Assembly: GCA_037133915.1 (NCBI GenBank)
Contig: JBAXND010000010.1
Location: 43,626 to 107,625 of the forward strand
Length of the DNA: 64,000 nucleotides
From: Bacteroidota bacterium
GTDB lineage: Bacteria > Bacteroidota > Bacteroidia > Bacteroidales > CAIWKO01
Direction of reading: 5' to 3'
Every line of letters starts with the position of its first letter. The stretch's first letter is position 1. The notes under the pieces are model-generated. The model was given only the letters and a program-made list of their open reading frames with translations, did not search any database and was not told the origin of the DNA. Shown one piece after another: positions 16,477-24,286 of the stretch. The position numbers and the translations under genes are program-made.

Positions 16477-18177
16477 TTACCGTATCCGCCTCAAAATATT
16501 CACTTCTTCTTCGGTAAGATGGCGCCATGCGGCACGCGGCAGGTCTTTCTTGTTCAGGCCTGCAAACACCGTACGGTCAAGCTTTACAACGTTGTAATCG
16601 AGTTTTTCAAATATTCTTCTTACAATGCGGTTGCGTCCCGAATGGATCACAATGCCGATTTTTTTCTTGCTTCCGCCTTCGCCTGTATAGGCAATATCAT
16701 CCACCTGAACAGGACCATCGTCGAGTTCAATGCCTTCGGCTATCAATTTCATATCAGCGGCAGTAAGGCCACGGTCGAGCTCTACGTGATATATTTTTTC
16801 AACACGGTGTTTCGGATGCGTCAGTTTCTTCGCCAGCTCACCGTCGTTGGTGAACAGCAGCAAACCCGATGTGTTGCGGTCGAGGCGACCTACCGGATAA
16901 ATGCGCTCTTTGCAGGCGTCGGCAACAAGCTGCATCACGGTATCGCGTGAATGCGGGTCGTCGGTAGTGCTGATATATCCTTTAGGTTTGTTGAGCAAAA
17001 TATACCGAAGGCGCTCGCCGCGCAAAGTCTGCCCGCCATATTTTACCACATCGCCCTGTTGTACGCGTGTTCCGAGCTGTGTAATCACAACATCATTGAT
17101 GGAAACCACGCCGCTCTCAATCATGGCATCGGCTTCGCGCCTTGAACAGATGCCCGCATTGGCAATAAATTTATTCAGACGCACGCCTTCCAAAGATTCC
17201 TTGTAAGGACGCTCACGGCTCTCGCCTCCGCGCGCTCTGGGCTTTTCCGGCCTGCGGCTCTTGCTGAAATTTTTCTTGTCGCCCTCTTTTTTGTGACCAA
17301 ACGAACGGTCGTCATCCCTGCGTGTAAACGATTTTTCGGGTTTACCATAAGGTTTGCGTTCCGGACGTTCTTCGTCGCTTTTACGTGTAAACGGCCTGTC
17401 GGACTTATCGTAGGATTTGCGTTCCGGACGCTCCTCATCGCTTTTGCGTGTGAACGGGCGTTCGGTTGTGTCATCGTCCCTGTGTGTAAACGGTTTGTCA
17501 GGTCTGTCGTAGGATTTGCGTTCGGTACGGTCTTCTTCTCTTTTTCGTGTATAAGGGCGGTCCGATTTTTCTTCATCACGACGCTTAAACGGCCTGTCAG
17601 ATTTATCGAATGATTTGCGCTCAGGGCGGTCTTCTTCCCTTTTACGAGTATAAGGACGATCCGATTTTTCATCATCACGACGGGTATACGGTTTATCCGG
17701 TTTATCGTATGATTTACGTTCAGGACGGTCGTCGGTTCTTTTATCCCGTGAAGGACTGTCAACATCTCTGCGCGGACGGGGTTCGTCGTAGCGTTTCTTG
17801 CGGTGGTCGTCTCTGGCGGGCGTACCGTCGCGGTTTATCCGTTTTCTGCGGACTTCGCGTGCCGGTTTATCTTTATTGAATTCGGGCTTGTCGCTGCGCT
17901 CACGGTGCGGACGCTCTCTCGATTCATCACTGCTTCTGCCGTATGTTTTCTCGGGTTTTTCAAAGCGTTTCCGGTCGGTATGTTCACCCTCTTTGCGTGC
18001 ATAGGGGCGGTCCGATTTTTCGTCTCCACCGCGACTGTATGGCCGGGCGGGTTTTTCTGTTCTGTCCTTGCTTTTATAATCACCTTCTTTTTTAATGCTG
18101 TAAGGGCGCCTGGTATCACTGCCCGGTTTGCGACGGCCTGAAACCGGTTTTCCACTACCTCTTTTTCCTCGTTCCAT
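16477..18177 (-). CDS. Pseudouridine synthase (RluB/RsuA family) with long charged N-terminal tail
   Basis: The last 235 residues (332-566) are a complete RsuA/RluB-type enzyme: an S4 RNA-binding domain (VRLNKFIANAGICSRREAD) and a catalytic domain with the PVGRLDRNTSGLLL motif, whose Asp433 is the predicted nucleophile. Such enzymes isomerise a uridine in 16S or 23S rRNA. The first ~330 residues are low-complexity, rich in Arg, Lys, Asp, Glu and Ser/Pro, and built of degenerate repeats such as RPERKSYDK and KPYTRRDDEKSDRPYTRK. The tail more than doubles the usual ~240-residue size and may add nonspecific RNA binding. The rRNA target is not determinable here. Confidence 0.9.
   Translation of the reverse strand: MERGKRGSGKPVSGRRKPGSDTRRPYSIKKEGDYKSKDRTEKPARPYSRGGDEKSDRPYARKEGEHTDRKRFEKPEKTYGRSSDESRERPHRERSDKPEFNKDKPAREVRRKRINRDGTPARDDHRKKRYDEPRPRRDVDSPSRDKRTDDRPERKSYDKPDKPYTRRDDEKSDRPYTRKREEDRPERKSFDKSDRPFKRRDEEKSDRPYTRKREEDRTERKSYDRPDKPFTHRDDDTTERPFTRKSDEERPERKSYDKSDRPFTRKSDEERPERKPYGKPEKSFTRRDDDRSFGHKKEGDKKNFSKSRRPEKPRARGGESRERPYKESLEGVRLNKFIANAGICSRREADAMIESGVVSINDVVITQLGTRVQQGDVVKYGGQTLRGERLRYILLNKPKGYISTTDDPHSRDTVMQLVADACKERIYPVGRLDRNTSGLLLFTNDGELAKKLTHPKHRVEKIYHVELDRGLTAADMKLIAEGIELDDGPVQVDDIAYTGEGGSKKKIGIVIHSGRNRIVRRIFEKLDYNVVKLDRTVFAGLNKKDLPRAAWRHLTEEEVNILRRIR
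17290..17760 (-). repeat. Coding tandem repeats in the pseudouridine synthase tail
   Basis: Degenerate tandem units encode variations of ERKSYDKPDKPYTRRDD followed by EKSDRPYTRKREED. Copies are similar at DNA level, which makes length change by slippage or recombination likely. Intact open frame throughout. Confidence 0.75.
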
Positions 18178-18216
18178 AAAAATGCTTCCTTGTTGTTTTT
18201 GTTAATTTGATGGTGA

Positions 18217-18579
18217 TTATAATGTAGGAAAGAATCCGTTCTCAATGTGGTTAATGCTCGTTTTTCCGCTGGAAACAACGATTGAGAGAATGTCAAAACG
18301 GGCTTCCTTATCAATATTATTCATTTGCATATACGCATTGGCACAGCGTATCAGCGTTTTCTGCTTCTGTTTGGTAACCGACATTTCCGGCTCTCCGAAC
18401 CATGCCGAAGTGCGCGTTTTCACTTCAACAAACACAATATAATCACCGTGACGCGCAATTATATCAACTTCATTGGCGCCGAGTTTCCAGTTCTTCTTGA
18501 TTATAATGAACCCCTTTTCGCGCAGATATCCGCACGCCACCTCTTCACCGTTCTTTCCGAGTTCAATATGTTCAGACAC
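18217..18579 (-). CDS. yraN: YraN family (UPF0102) putative endonuclease-fold protein
   Basis: A 120-residue protein of the YraN family, which has a restriction-endonuclease-like fold related to Holliday-junction resolvases. Visible landmarks are the N-terminal GKNGEEVACGYLREKGF, the acidic GANEVDIIARHGDYIVFVEVKTR motif with the D-x-n-E-V-K catalytic-type residues, and a closing RFDILSIV segment. Length is typical. It is followed by the pseudouridine synthase gene on the same strand. Biochemical role is uncertain for the whole family. Confidence 0.93.
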   Translation of the reverse strand: MSEHIELGKNGEEVACGYLREKGFIIIKKNWKLGANEVDIIARHGDYIVFVEVKTRTSAWFGEPEMSVTKQKQKTLIRCANAYMQMNNIDKEARFDILSIVVSSGKTSINHIENGFFPTL

Positions 18580-18744
18580 AATGGTAATGGTTGGGCTTTG
18601 GGAATCGGAATGTTATTAATACGTTAATTTCCCCTTGCTGGTTCAATGTGGGTACAAAAGTCGGTAAAAAAAGGGAATAAAAAAAGTTATTTTACATCCT
18701 TTCCGCCTAAAAGCCTTATAAATACGCTTCCATTATTATTTTTC

Positions 18745-18752
18745 TATCTTTG
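18745..18752 (+). promoter_or_regulatory. -7 promoter box for yicC
   Basis: TATCTTTG is a perfect match to the Bacteroidota TAnnTTTG element and ends 15 bp before the yicC ATG. No convincing TTG element is seen at the expected upstream distance. Confidence 0.55.
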
Positions 18753-18767
18753 TGAAAAACCATAAGT

Positions 18768-19643
18768 ATGATAAAATCGATGACCGGTTACGGTAAAGCA
18801 AGTTGCGAAACCGGCGGAAAAAAGATTACAGTTGAGATTAAATCATGGAACAGCAAACAGTTTGATATCAATCTCAAAATGCCCGGTTCGTACCGCGAAA
18901 AAGAAGCAGAACTCCGTTCACAGCTTGCAGCGGTCATTGTGCGCGGTAAGGTTGACCTATATGTAAATATCGAGAACAGCTCGGAAACCACTCCTTTTGT
19001 TATCAATAAAGGTGTGGCCATGCAATATTACAGAGATTTGCTTTCGCTGAAAGAAGAAATAAATCAGAAGACCGAACCCGATTACATGAGCATGCTGATC
19101 CGGCTGCCCGATGTTGTTAAAAGCGGCACCGACGAAGTGGGCGAAGATGAATGGAACACTTTACTTCAGGCGATTAATGATGCCACAGAAAAATTTGATA
19201 CGTTCCGCATAAATGAAGGTGCCATCCTTGAAAATGATTTCAGAAAACGCATCGGGCTCATCAATGATTATTTCAAACAAATTGCATCATACGAACAGGT
19301 ACGTATCGGAACCATCCGCGACCGTATCACTAAAAATCTGGCAGCGTTCGCTGAAAGTAATACGATGGATAAGAACCGCTACGAGCAGGAACTGATCTAT
19401 TATCTGGAGCGCATCGATTTTACGGAAGAAAAAGTGCGTCTGAAAAAACATCTGGATTACTTTCTCGATACCCTTGCCGATGCTGAACCTCCCGGTCGTA
19501 AGCTGGCATTTGTAACCCAGGAGATAGGACGTGAAATAAACACACTTGGAAGTAAAGCCAATGATGCCGATATCCAGAAACTGGTGGTGCAGATGAAAGA
19601 CGAGCTTGAGAAGATAAAGGAACAATCCATGAATGTGTTGTAA
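18768..19643 (+). CDS. yicC: YicC family endoribonuclease
   Basis: A 291-residue YicC/YloC protein. It starts with the signature MIKSMTGYGKA, has the middle block with RIDFTEEKVRLKKHLDYF and ends with the conserved GREINTLGSKANDADIQKLVVQMKDELEKIKEQ segment. E. coli YicC is an oligomeric endoribonuclease involved in small-RNA decay. Length is normal. It is followed 27 bp later by a DUF4838 gene. In many genomes yicC precedes gmk, which is not the case here. Confidence 0.94.
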   Translation: MIKSMTGYGKASCETGGKKITVEIKSWNSKQFDINLKMPGSYREKEAELRSQLAAVIVRGKVDLYVNIENSSETTPFVINKGVAMQYYRDLLSLKEEINQKTEPDYMSMLIRLPDVVKSGTDEVGEDEWNTLLQAINDATEKFDTFRINEGAILENDFRKRIGLINDYFKQIASYEQVRIGTIRDRITKNLAAFAESNTMDKNRYEQELIYYLERIDFTEEKVRLKKHLDYFLDTLADAEPPGRKLAFVTQEIGREINTLGSKANDADIQKLVVQMKDELEKIKEQSMNVL

Positions 19644-19670
19644 ATCATCAAAGCCGCGCCACACCTTACC

Positions 19671-21956
19671 ATGAAGCGAATTTTATTGTTGGTCACACTG
19701 CTGTTGACGGGGCTTTTTGTTCATGCCTCCGATTCACTGCGTATTGTGGTAAACGGCAAAAGCCATTACCGTATTCAGGTCGCAGGCAACGCCTCCAAAC
19801 GCACACATGATGCAGCCGTTGTGTTACAAAACCATATCCAAAAAATTTCAGGCGCCACTCTTGAACTGGCAGATGAATCCTACAAATCATTTTACCTTAT
19901 TGTATTTGAAGAGGGATACAGTTCCGACCATACCTTTGATATCGGGCAAACCGGTGAAGAAGGGTTTCGTATCCACAGCAACGGAAACACACTCTATTTT
20001 TCGGCAAAGACATCTCACGGAATTCAAAATGCCGTATATGATTTTCTTGAAAAGCAGCTTGGCTGCAGATACTATGCTGCCGATGCAATTTTTATTCCCA
20101 CTTCGCCCGATATTATTCTCGGACCTGTCGATGAAATTGAAAAACCGGCTTTTGATTTTCGCGCCGTTTACTACGGTGAGGCCTTTATGAAACCTTACCT
20201 AGACTGGCATAAGCTGAATAACGAACCCCACAGACGGGGCGAAACTGATTTTGCCATTTCTTCTGAATGGGGCTTGTGGGGACATACCATGCTGCGCCTT
20301 GTTCCGCCTGACAAGTATTATAAAAAACATCCCGAATATTACGCTTTGCGCGGAAAAACGCGTGTGAAAGACCAGTTGTGCCTTTCGGATCCGGATGTGC
20401 TGCGCATCACGGTTGAGGCGCTTCGCAAAAGAATGGAGAAGAACCCGGAGGCCAAATTCTGGTCGGTAGGCCAGATGGATAATCAGAATTATTGTAAGTG
20501 TTCAAAGTGCCGTGCATCTGATTCCATAGAAGGTTCACATGCCGGGAGCATCATCCGTTTCGTGAATCAGGTGGCTGAAAATTTCCCTGACAAGATAATT
20601 TCCACACTCGCATACCAGCACAGCAGCAAGCCATCTCAGATTACTTTGCCGGCCGGGAACGTGAACATTATGCTGTGCGCCATTGATGCAGACCGCGGAA
20701 AGCCAATTCAATCCGACTCGGCTTCTGCCGGCTTTTTCAGTGATCTCCGCCAGTGGACAGCACTCACAAAAAATATTATAGTTTGGGATTATGTGGTCAA
20801 CTTTTCGCACCTGACTTCTCCATTCCCAAATATGAATGTACTTAAACCAAATCTTGAAACATTCAAAAAACTTGGTGTGCAAATGATGTTCGAGCAGGGC
20901 TGGCAAGGATTTGGCGGAGAGTTTGAAGAATTGCGCTGTTATATGCTTGCAAAATTATTATGGAATCCAGCGCTTGACGCTGATTCCCTGATGAATGCTT
21001 TTTGCATTGGATACTATGGTAAAGCCGGACCGTATGTGTGCCGGTATATTCACAGCACCGAGAATAAATTGCATGATTCGGGCAGAAAACTGGGTATCTA
21101 TGATTCGCCTGCACTGCACAAATATGGCTATCTTTCACCTGCAGCAATAAAAGAATATTTTAGTATTTTTAATGATGCCATGAAAGAAGTGGCAGGCGAC
21201 ACTATTTTTGAAAATCGTGTGAATGAAGCCATGCAGCCTTTGCGTTATGCATCGCTGGAAGTATCAAAATCATTGGTTAACAGCCCCGACTGGTTGTTTG
21301 AAAAATATCCTGACGGAACACTTTTTGTTAAAAAAGTGTCGGTAGAAATGCTTTCTGAATTCTATCGCCTCACACAAAAACACGGACCGGAATTACTGAG
21401 TGAAACCCGCACAACGCCTGCGCAATACTATGCAGAAATGAGTTCATATTTCCGTAACGGAACCGTTTCTCATTTAGCTGTCGGAAAAAAAATAACCTTC
21501 AATACACCCTATTCGGAAGATTTCGCGGCAAACGGAAAAGGCAGCCTCACCGACGGAGTGCGCGGCACCAGCGATATTGAGTGCCTGTGGCAGGGATGGC
21601 GCGGTAAAGATGTAACGGCAACCATAGACCTTGACAGTATAAAAATGATACAGCAAGTTGGTATTTCCTGCCTTGATGATAACCTGAGCAAAGTACTGTT
21701 TCCGACCAAATTTCGCGTTAGTTTTTCCTCTGATGGCAGGCATTTCTGCGGTTCTAAAAAATTGCGCAATAAAAATGCCGGAGCAGAAATTGATGTGCAA
21801 TCGAAAATATTCACGCTCAATTTTAAGCGCATTCGTAAAGCCCGTTTCGTCAGAGTCGAAGTAAAAAATTACGGAAAGCTGCCCGCTTGGCGTGGTTCAT
21901 CGGGTCGCGCATGGACATTCCTTGACGAAATTATTGTTCAGGCCACGGGCAGATAA
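19671..21956 (+). CDS. Secreted DUF4838 glycoside-hydrolase-like protein with C-terminal discoidin domain
   Basis: A 761-residue exported protein (signal MKRILLLVTLLLTGLFVHA). Residues about 25-130 match the alpha-glucuronidase/GH20 N-terminal alpha-beta domain (HDAAVVLQNHIQKISGA; TSHGIQNAVYDFLEKQLGCR). Residues about 190-480 match DUF4838, including the YCKCSKC cysteine cluster and the WDYVVNF strand. The last ~140 residues have an F5/8 type C (discoidin-like) sugar-binding fold. Together they suggest a periplasmic or surface enzyme acting on a uronic or amino-sugar polysaccharide. Substrate and catalysis remain unproven. Confidence 0.82.
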   Translation: MKRILLLVTLLLTGLFVHASDSLRIVVNGKSHYRIQVAGNASKRTHDAAVVLQNHIQKISGATLELADESYKSFYLIVFEEGYSSDHTFDIGQTGEEGFRIHSNGNTLYFSAKTSHGIQNAVYDFLEKQLGCRYYAADAIFIPTSPDIILGPVDEIEKPAFDFRAVYYGEAFMKPYLDWHKLNNEPHRRGETDFAISSEWGLWGHTMLRLVPPDKYYKKHPEYYALRGKTRVKDQLCLSDPDVLRITVEALRKRMEKNPEAKFWSVGQMDNQNYCKCSKCRASDSIEGSHAGSIIRFVNQVAENFPDKIISTLAYQHSSKPSQITLPAGNVNIMLCAIDADRGKPIQSDSASAGFFSDLRQWTALTKNIIVWDYVVNFSHLTSPFPNMNVLKPNLETFKKLGVQMMFEQGWQGFGGEFEELRCYMLAKLLWNPALDADSLMNAFCIGYYGKAGPYVCRYIHSTENKLHDSGRKLGIYDSPALHKYGYLSPAAIKEYFSIFNDAMKEVAGDTIFENRVNEAMQPLRYASLEVSKSLVNSPDWLFEKYPDGTLFVKKVSVEMLSEFYRLTQKHGPELLSETRTTPAQYYAEMSSYFRNGTVSHLAVGKKITFNTPYSEDFAANGKGSLTDGVRGTSDIECLWQGWRGKDVTATIDLDSIKMIQQVGISCLDDNLSKVLFPTKFRVSFSSDGRHFCGSKKLRNKNAGAEIDVQSKIFTLNFKRIRKARFVRVEVKNYGKLPAWRGSSGRAWTFLDEIIVQATGR

Positions 21957-22077
21957 TTTTCATCGCATTCACACAAAGCATAGTATTGCAGTTATCGAAA
22001 CAATGGATGCTATCCGGCACTTATCGTTTAAATCAAAGAATTCTGTTTCGCTAAAAACGCGGAAACAGATATTTCTA

Positions 22078-22109
22078 TTTGGAACTAATCTAAATAACTA
22101 TTATCTTTG
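22078..22109 (+). promoter_or_regulatory. Promoter of the FeoB-like gene
   Basis: TTTG at 22078-22081 and TATCTTTG at 22102-22109, 20 bp apart, match the Bacteroidota -33/-7 consensus. The ATG follows 15 bp later, so the leader would be very short. Confidence 0.65.
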
Positions 22110-22124
22110 CCGCGAATTTCAAAA

Positions 22125-23393
22125 ATGACAGATTTAAGCCACGATAATCGCCGGGATGCATTCCTGAAAAAGCTGGATGCTTTGCTTACTCACAAAGTTT
22201 TCGGCATTGTAATATTTATTGGGGTCATCTGGATAATTTTCGAAGCCACCTTTGGCCTGGGTTATTTCCCCATGATATGGCTGGAGAAACTTATTTTTCT
22301 GCTTGAGCATTTACTCAATAATATGTTGCCTGACAACTGGGTCAGAAGCCTTGTGGTGATGGGCATTTTGAAAGGCGTTGGCGGTGTTCTGATATTCCTG
22401 CCCAACATCGTTATACTGTTCCTGTTGATTTCACTGATGGAGGAATCGGGCTATATGGCGCGCGTTACCAAAGTAATGGATAAGGTAATGAAGCCATTGG
22501 GGCTTAACGGACGTTCGTTCATATCTATGGTAATGGGACTGGGATGCAATGTTCCGGCGATAATGGCCGCACAAAAAATCGAGAACAAACATTCGAGGCT
22601 TATAACCACATTGATTAACCCGCTGATGCCCTGCAGTTCGCGGTTTACGGTATATGTACTTCTTATTTCGGCCTTTTTCCCGAGCCATTCAGGGACTATG
22701 CTTTTTCTTGTATACATGACTTCTGTGGGTATTGCCGCAATACTGGCACTCTTTCTTAAGAGATTTATTTTCAAAAAAACATCCGATTATTATCAGCCGC
22801 CCATCATGCCTCTGCGACTGCCTTCACTTCGTCGTTCTTTTATCAGCATTTGGGTGTACTCAAAAATGTTTCTTAAAAAGATTGCCGGAGCCATCCTTAT
22901 TGCATCGATAGTAATCTGGTTTCTGGGCTATTTTCCGCGCGGAACTGACGGTCGGACCAATATTGAAAAATCATATCTCGGAATGCTTGGAAAATCTATT
23001 GAGCCGGTAATTGCGCCTTTGGGATTTGATTGGAAAATGGGCATCAGCATCATTTCCGGCGTTGCAGCAAAAGAAACGGTGGTAGGCACATTGAGCGAAT
23101 TATATCAGCAGGAACATCAGCCGGGCAATGATAAAAATAATCTTATCAAAACATTGAAAACACAGAAATATACGGATGGTGATAAGGCCGGACAAAATAT
23201 TTTTACACCTCTGGTTGCCCTTTCGTTTATGTTTTTCATTTCCATTTATACGCCCTGCATTGCCACCATCACAACCATAAAAAAGGTAACGCGCAGCAAT
23301 AAATGGACCTTGTTTGTAATTGCCTATACGACTATTCTGGCATGGTTTATTTCTTTTGGAATCTTCCAGATAGGCTCCCTGATTGCGGGATAA
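22125..23393 (+). CDS. FeoB-type membrane core without the G domain (nucleoside-recognition/Gate protein)
   Basis: A 422-residue polytopic membrane protein. It aligns with the C-terminal transport region of ferrous-iron transporter FeoB: the first Gate domain with GLGCNVPAIMAAQKIE and LINPLMPCSSR, and the second with SGVAAKETVVGTLSELY and YTPCIATI. The ~270-residue N-terminal GTPase and GDI region of normal FeoB is absent, and no G-domain gene lies nearby. The start at 22125 is chosen because the upstream TTG overlaps the -7 box. It may move Fe(II) or another ion or solute; partnership with a separate GTPase is possible. Neither FeoA nor Fur is in view. Confidence 0.85.
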   Translation: MTDLSHDNRRDAFLKKLDALLTHKVFGIVIFIGVIWIIFEATFGLGYFPMIWLEKLIFLLEHLLNNMLPDNWVRSLVVMGILKGVGGVLIFLPNIVILFLLISLMEESGYMARVTKVMDKVMKPLGLNGRSFISMVMGLGCNVPAIMAAQKIENKHSRLITTLINPLMPCSSRFTVYVLLISAFFPSHSGTMLFLVYMTSVGIAAILALFLKRFIFKKTSDYYQPPIMPLRLPSLRRSFISIWVYSKMFLKKIAGAILIASIVIWFLGYFPRGTDGRTNIEKSYLGMLGKSIEPVIAPLGFDWKMGISIISGVAAKETVVGTLSELYQQEHQPGNDKNNLIKTLKTQKYTDGDKAGQNIFTPLVALSFMFFISIYTPCIATITTIKKVTRSNKWTLFVIAYTTILAWFISFGIFQIGSLIAG

Positions 23394-23423
23394 TTATTTA
23401 GTCCTGAAGATGCAATTATTTCC

Positions 23424-23431
23424 TATTTTTG
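23424..23431 (+). promoter_or_regulatory. -7 promoter box for the DUF4296 lipoprotein
   Basis: TATTTTTG, a perfect TAnnTTTG match, ends 6 bp before the lipoprotein ATG at 23438, giving a leaderless or near-leaderless transcript. Confidence 0.45.
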
Positions 23432-23437
23432 TTCCCA

Positions 23438-23800
23438 ATGAAAATCCGGCTTTCCATATTATTACTTGCATTTATGCTGCTTGCTTCCTGTGGGCACAAA
23501 GAAGTTGTTATTGCCCCTGCCAATATTCTGACTCAGGAACAAATGGCATCGGTGCTGGTTGATTTTCATCTTGCAGAAGCCGCGATAATTGAAGTGCAAC
23601 GGAACAAAAGGGATGTAAATTATTATACCGGGCATTATTACACTTCCGTGCTGAAGAAGCATAACATCACCCGCAAAAAGTTCAGTGATTCTGTACATTT
23701 CTACAGCCGCCACATCGATGAGCTGAAATTTATCTATGAGGAAGTCCTCACGCAACTCAGCACCAAGCAAAGCGAATTGCTTTCTGTAAAATCACTTTGA
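23438..23800 (+). CDS. DUF4296 lipoprotein
   Basis: A 120-residue lipoprotein with lipobox LLASC (Cys about residue 18). The EEQMASVLVDFHLAEAAI-like block near residues 30-50 (here TQEQMASVLVDFHLAEA) identifies DUF4296, a Bacteroidota-specific family of unknown role. The ATG at 23438 is chosen over a TTG three codons earlier because it begins the signal peptide. Its 3' end overlaps the next convergent gene by 9 bp. Confidence 0.82.
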   Translation: MKIRLSILLLAFMLLASCGHKEVVIAPANILTQEQMASVLVDFHLAEAAIIEVQRNKRDVNYYTGHYYTSVLKKHNITRKKFSDSVHFYSRHIDELKFIYEEVLTQLSTKQSELLSVKSL

Positions 23801-24193
23801 GTAGGTAACACTGAAGGCAGTATTATTCGCCTGATCATTTACATTGTATTGCAGGGTAATTTTACTGCTTGAAACATAGGTAGCCGAGCCGTTGATTGTA
23901 TTTCCGCAAATTACCTGTGAGGGAAACGTGAGCGCACTGGCCGTTGCAATGGCATATGCTTTTTCATTCTGACCAAAATAATGGAAGTTTTTAATAAGCA
24001 CCTGAGTACTGTTGCTTGCATCAAGCGAAATGCTGACAGGATAACTGATGCCACCACCTTCGGTTGCGGTCCAGTCGCCGGTATATTTTACGCGCACATC
24101 GGAATCCACACCGCCATTATCAGTGTTGCAAGCGAATAAGCCCGCCAACAGTATCATCGACACTATACTTGATATTTTTAAAACCGTTTTCAT
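23792..24193 (-). CDS. Small lipoprotein of unknown function
   Basis: A 133-residue protein with a lipoprotein signal (LAGLFAC). The mature part is beta-rich with many Ser, Thr and Asn residues and no known motif; the sequence pattern suggests a small lipocalin-like or immunoglobulin-like fold seen in Bacteroidota lipoproteins. The Met at 24193 begins the signal peptide; the longer frame adds 12 residues. It overlaps the convergent DUF4296 gene by 9 bp at their 3' ends. Confidence 0.65.
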   Translation of the reverse strand: MKTVLKISSIVSMILLAGLFACNTDNGGVDSDVRVKYTGDWTATEGGGISYPVSISLDASNSTQVLIKNFHYFGQNEKAYAIATASALTFPSQVICGNTINGSATYVSSSKITLQYNVNDQANNTAFSVTYSK

Positions 24194-24286
24194 ACTGGTA
24201 TTAATTTGAGAAACCATGGCTAGCAACAATTATGCCCTGTTTCAGTGAACAGTTATCAGTGAACAGCAAACATTGTCGTAATAACT

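Noticed and set aside
16950..17760. Possible CRISPR-like array suggested by regular repeats
   Set aside because: The units are coding, degenerate and lack unique spacers; they encode a charged protein tail.
17175..17765. Alternative minus-strand frame within the pseudouridine synthase tail
   Set aside because: The repeats keep several frames open; only the frame joined to the catalytic domain has a known product.
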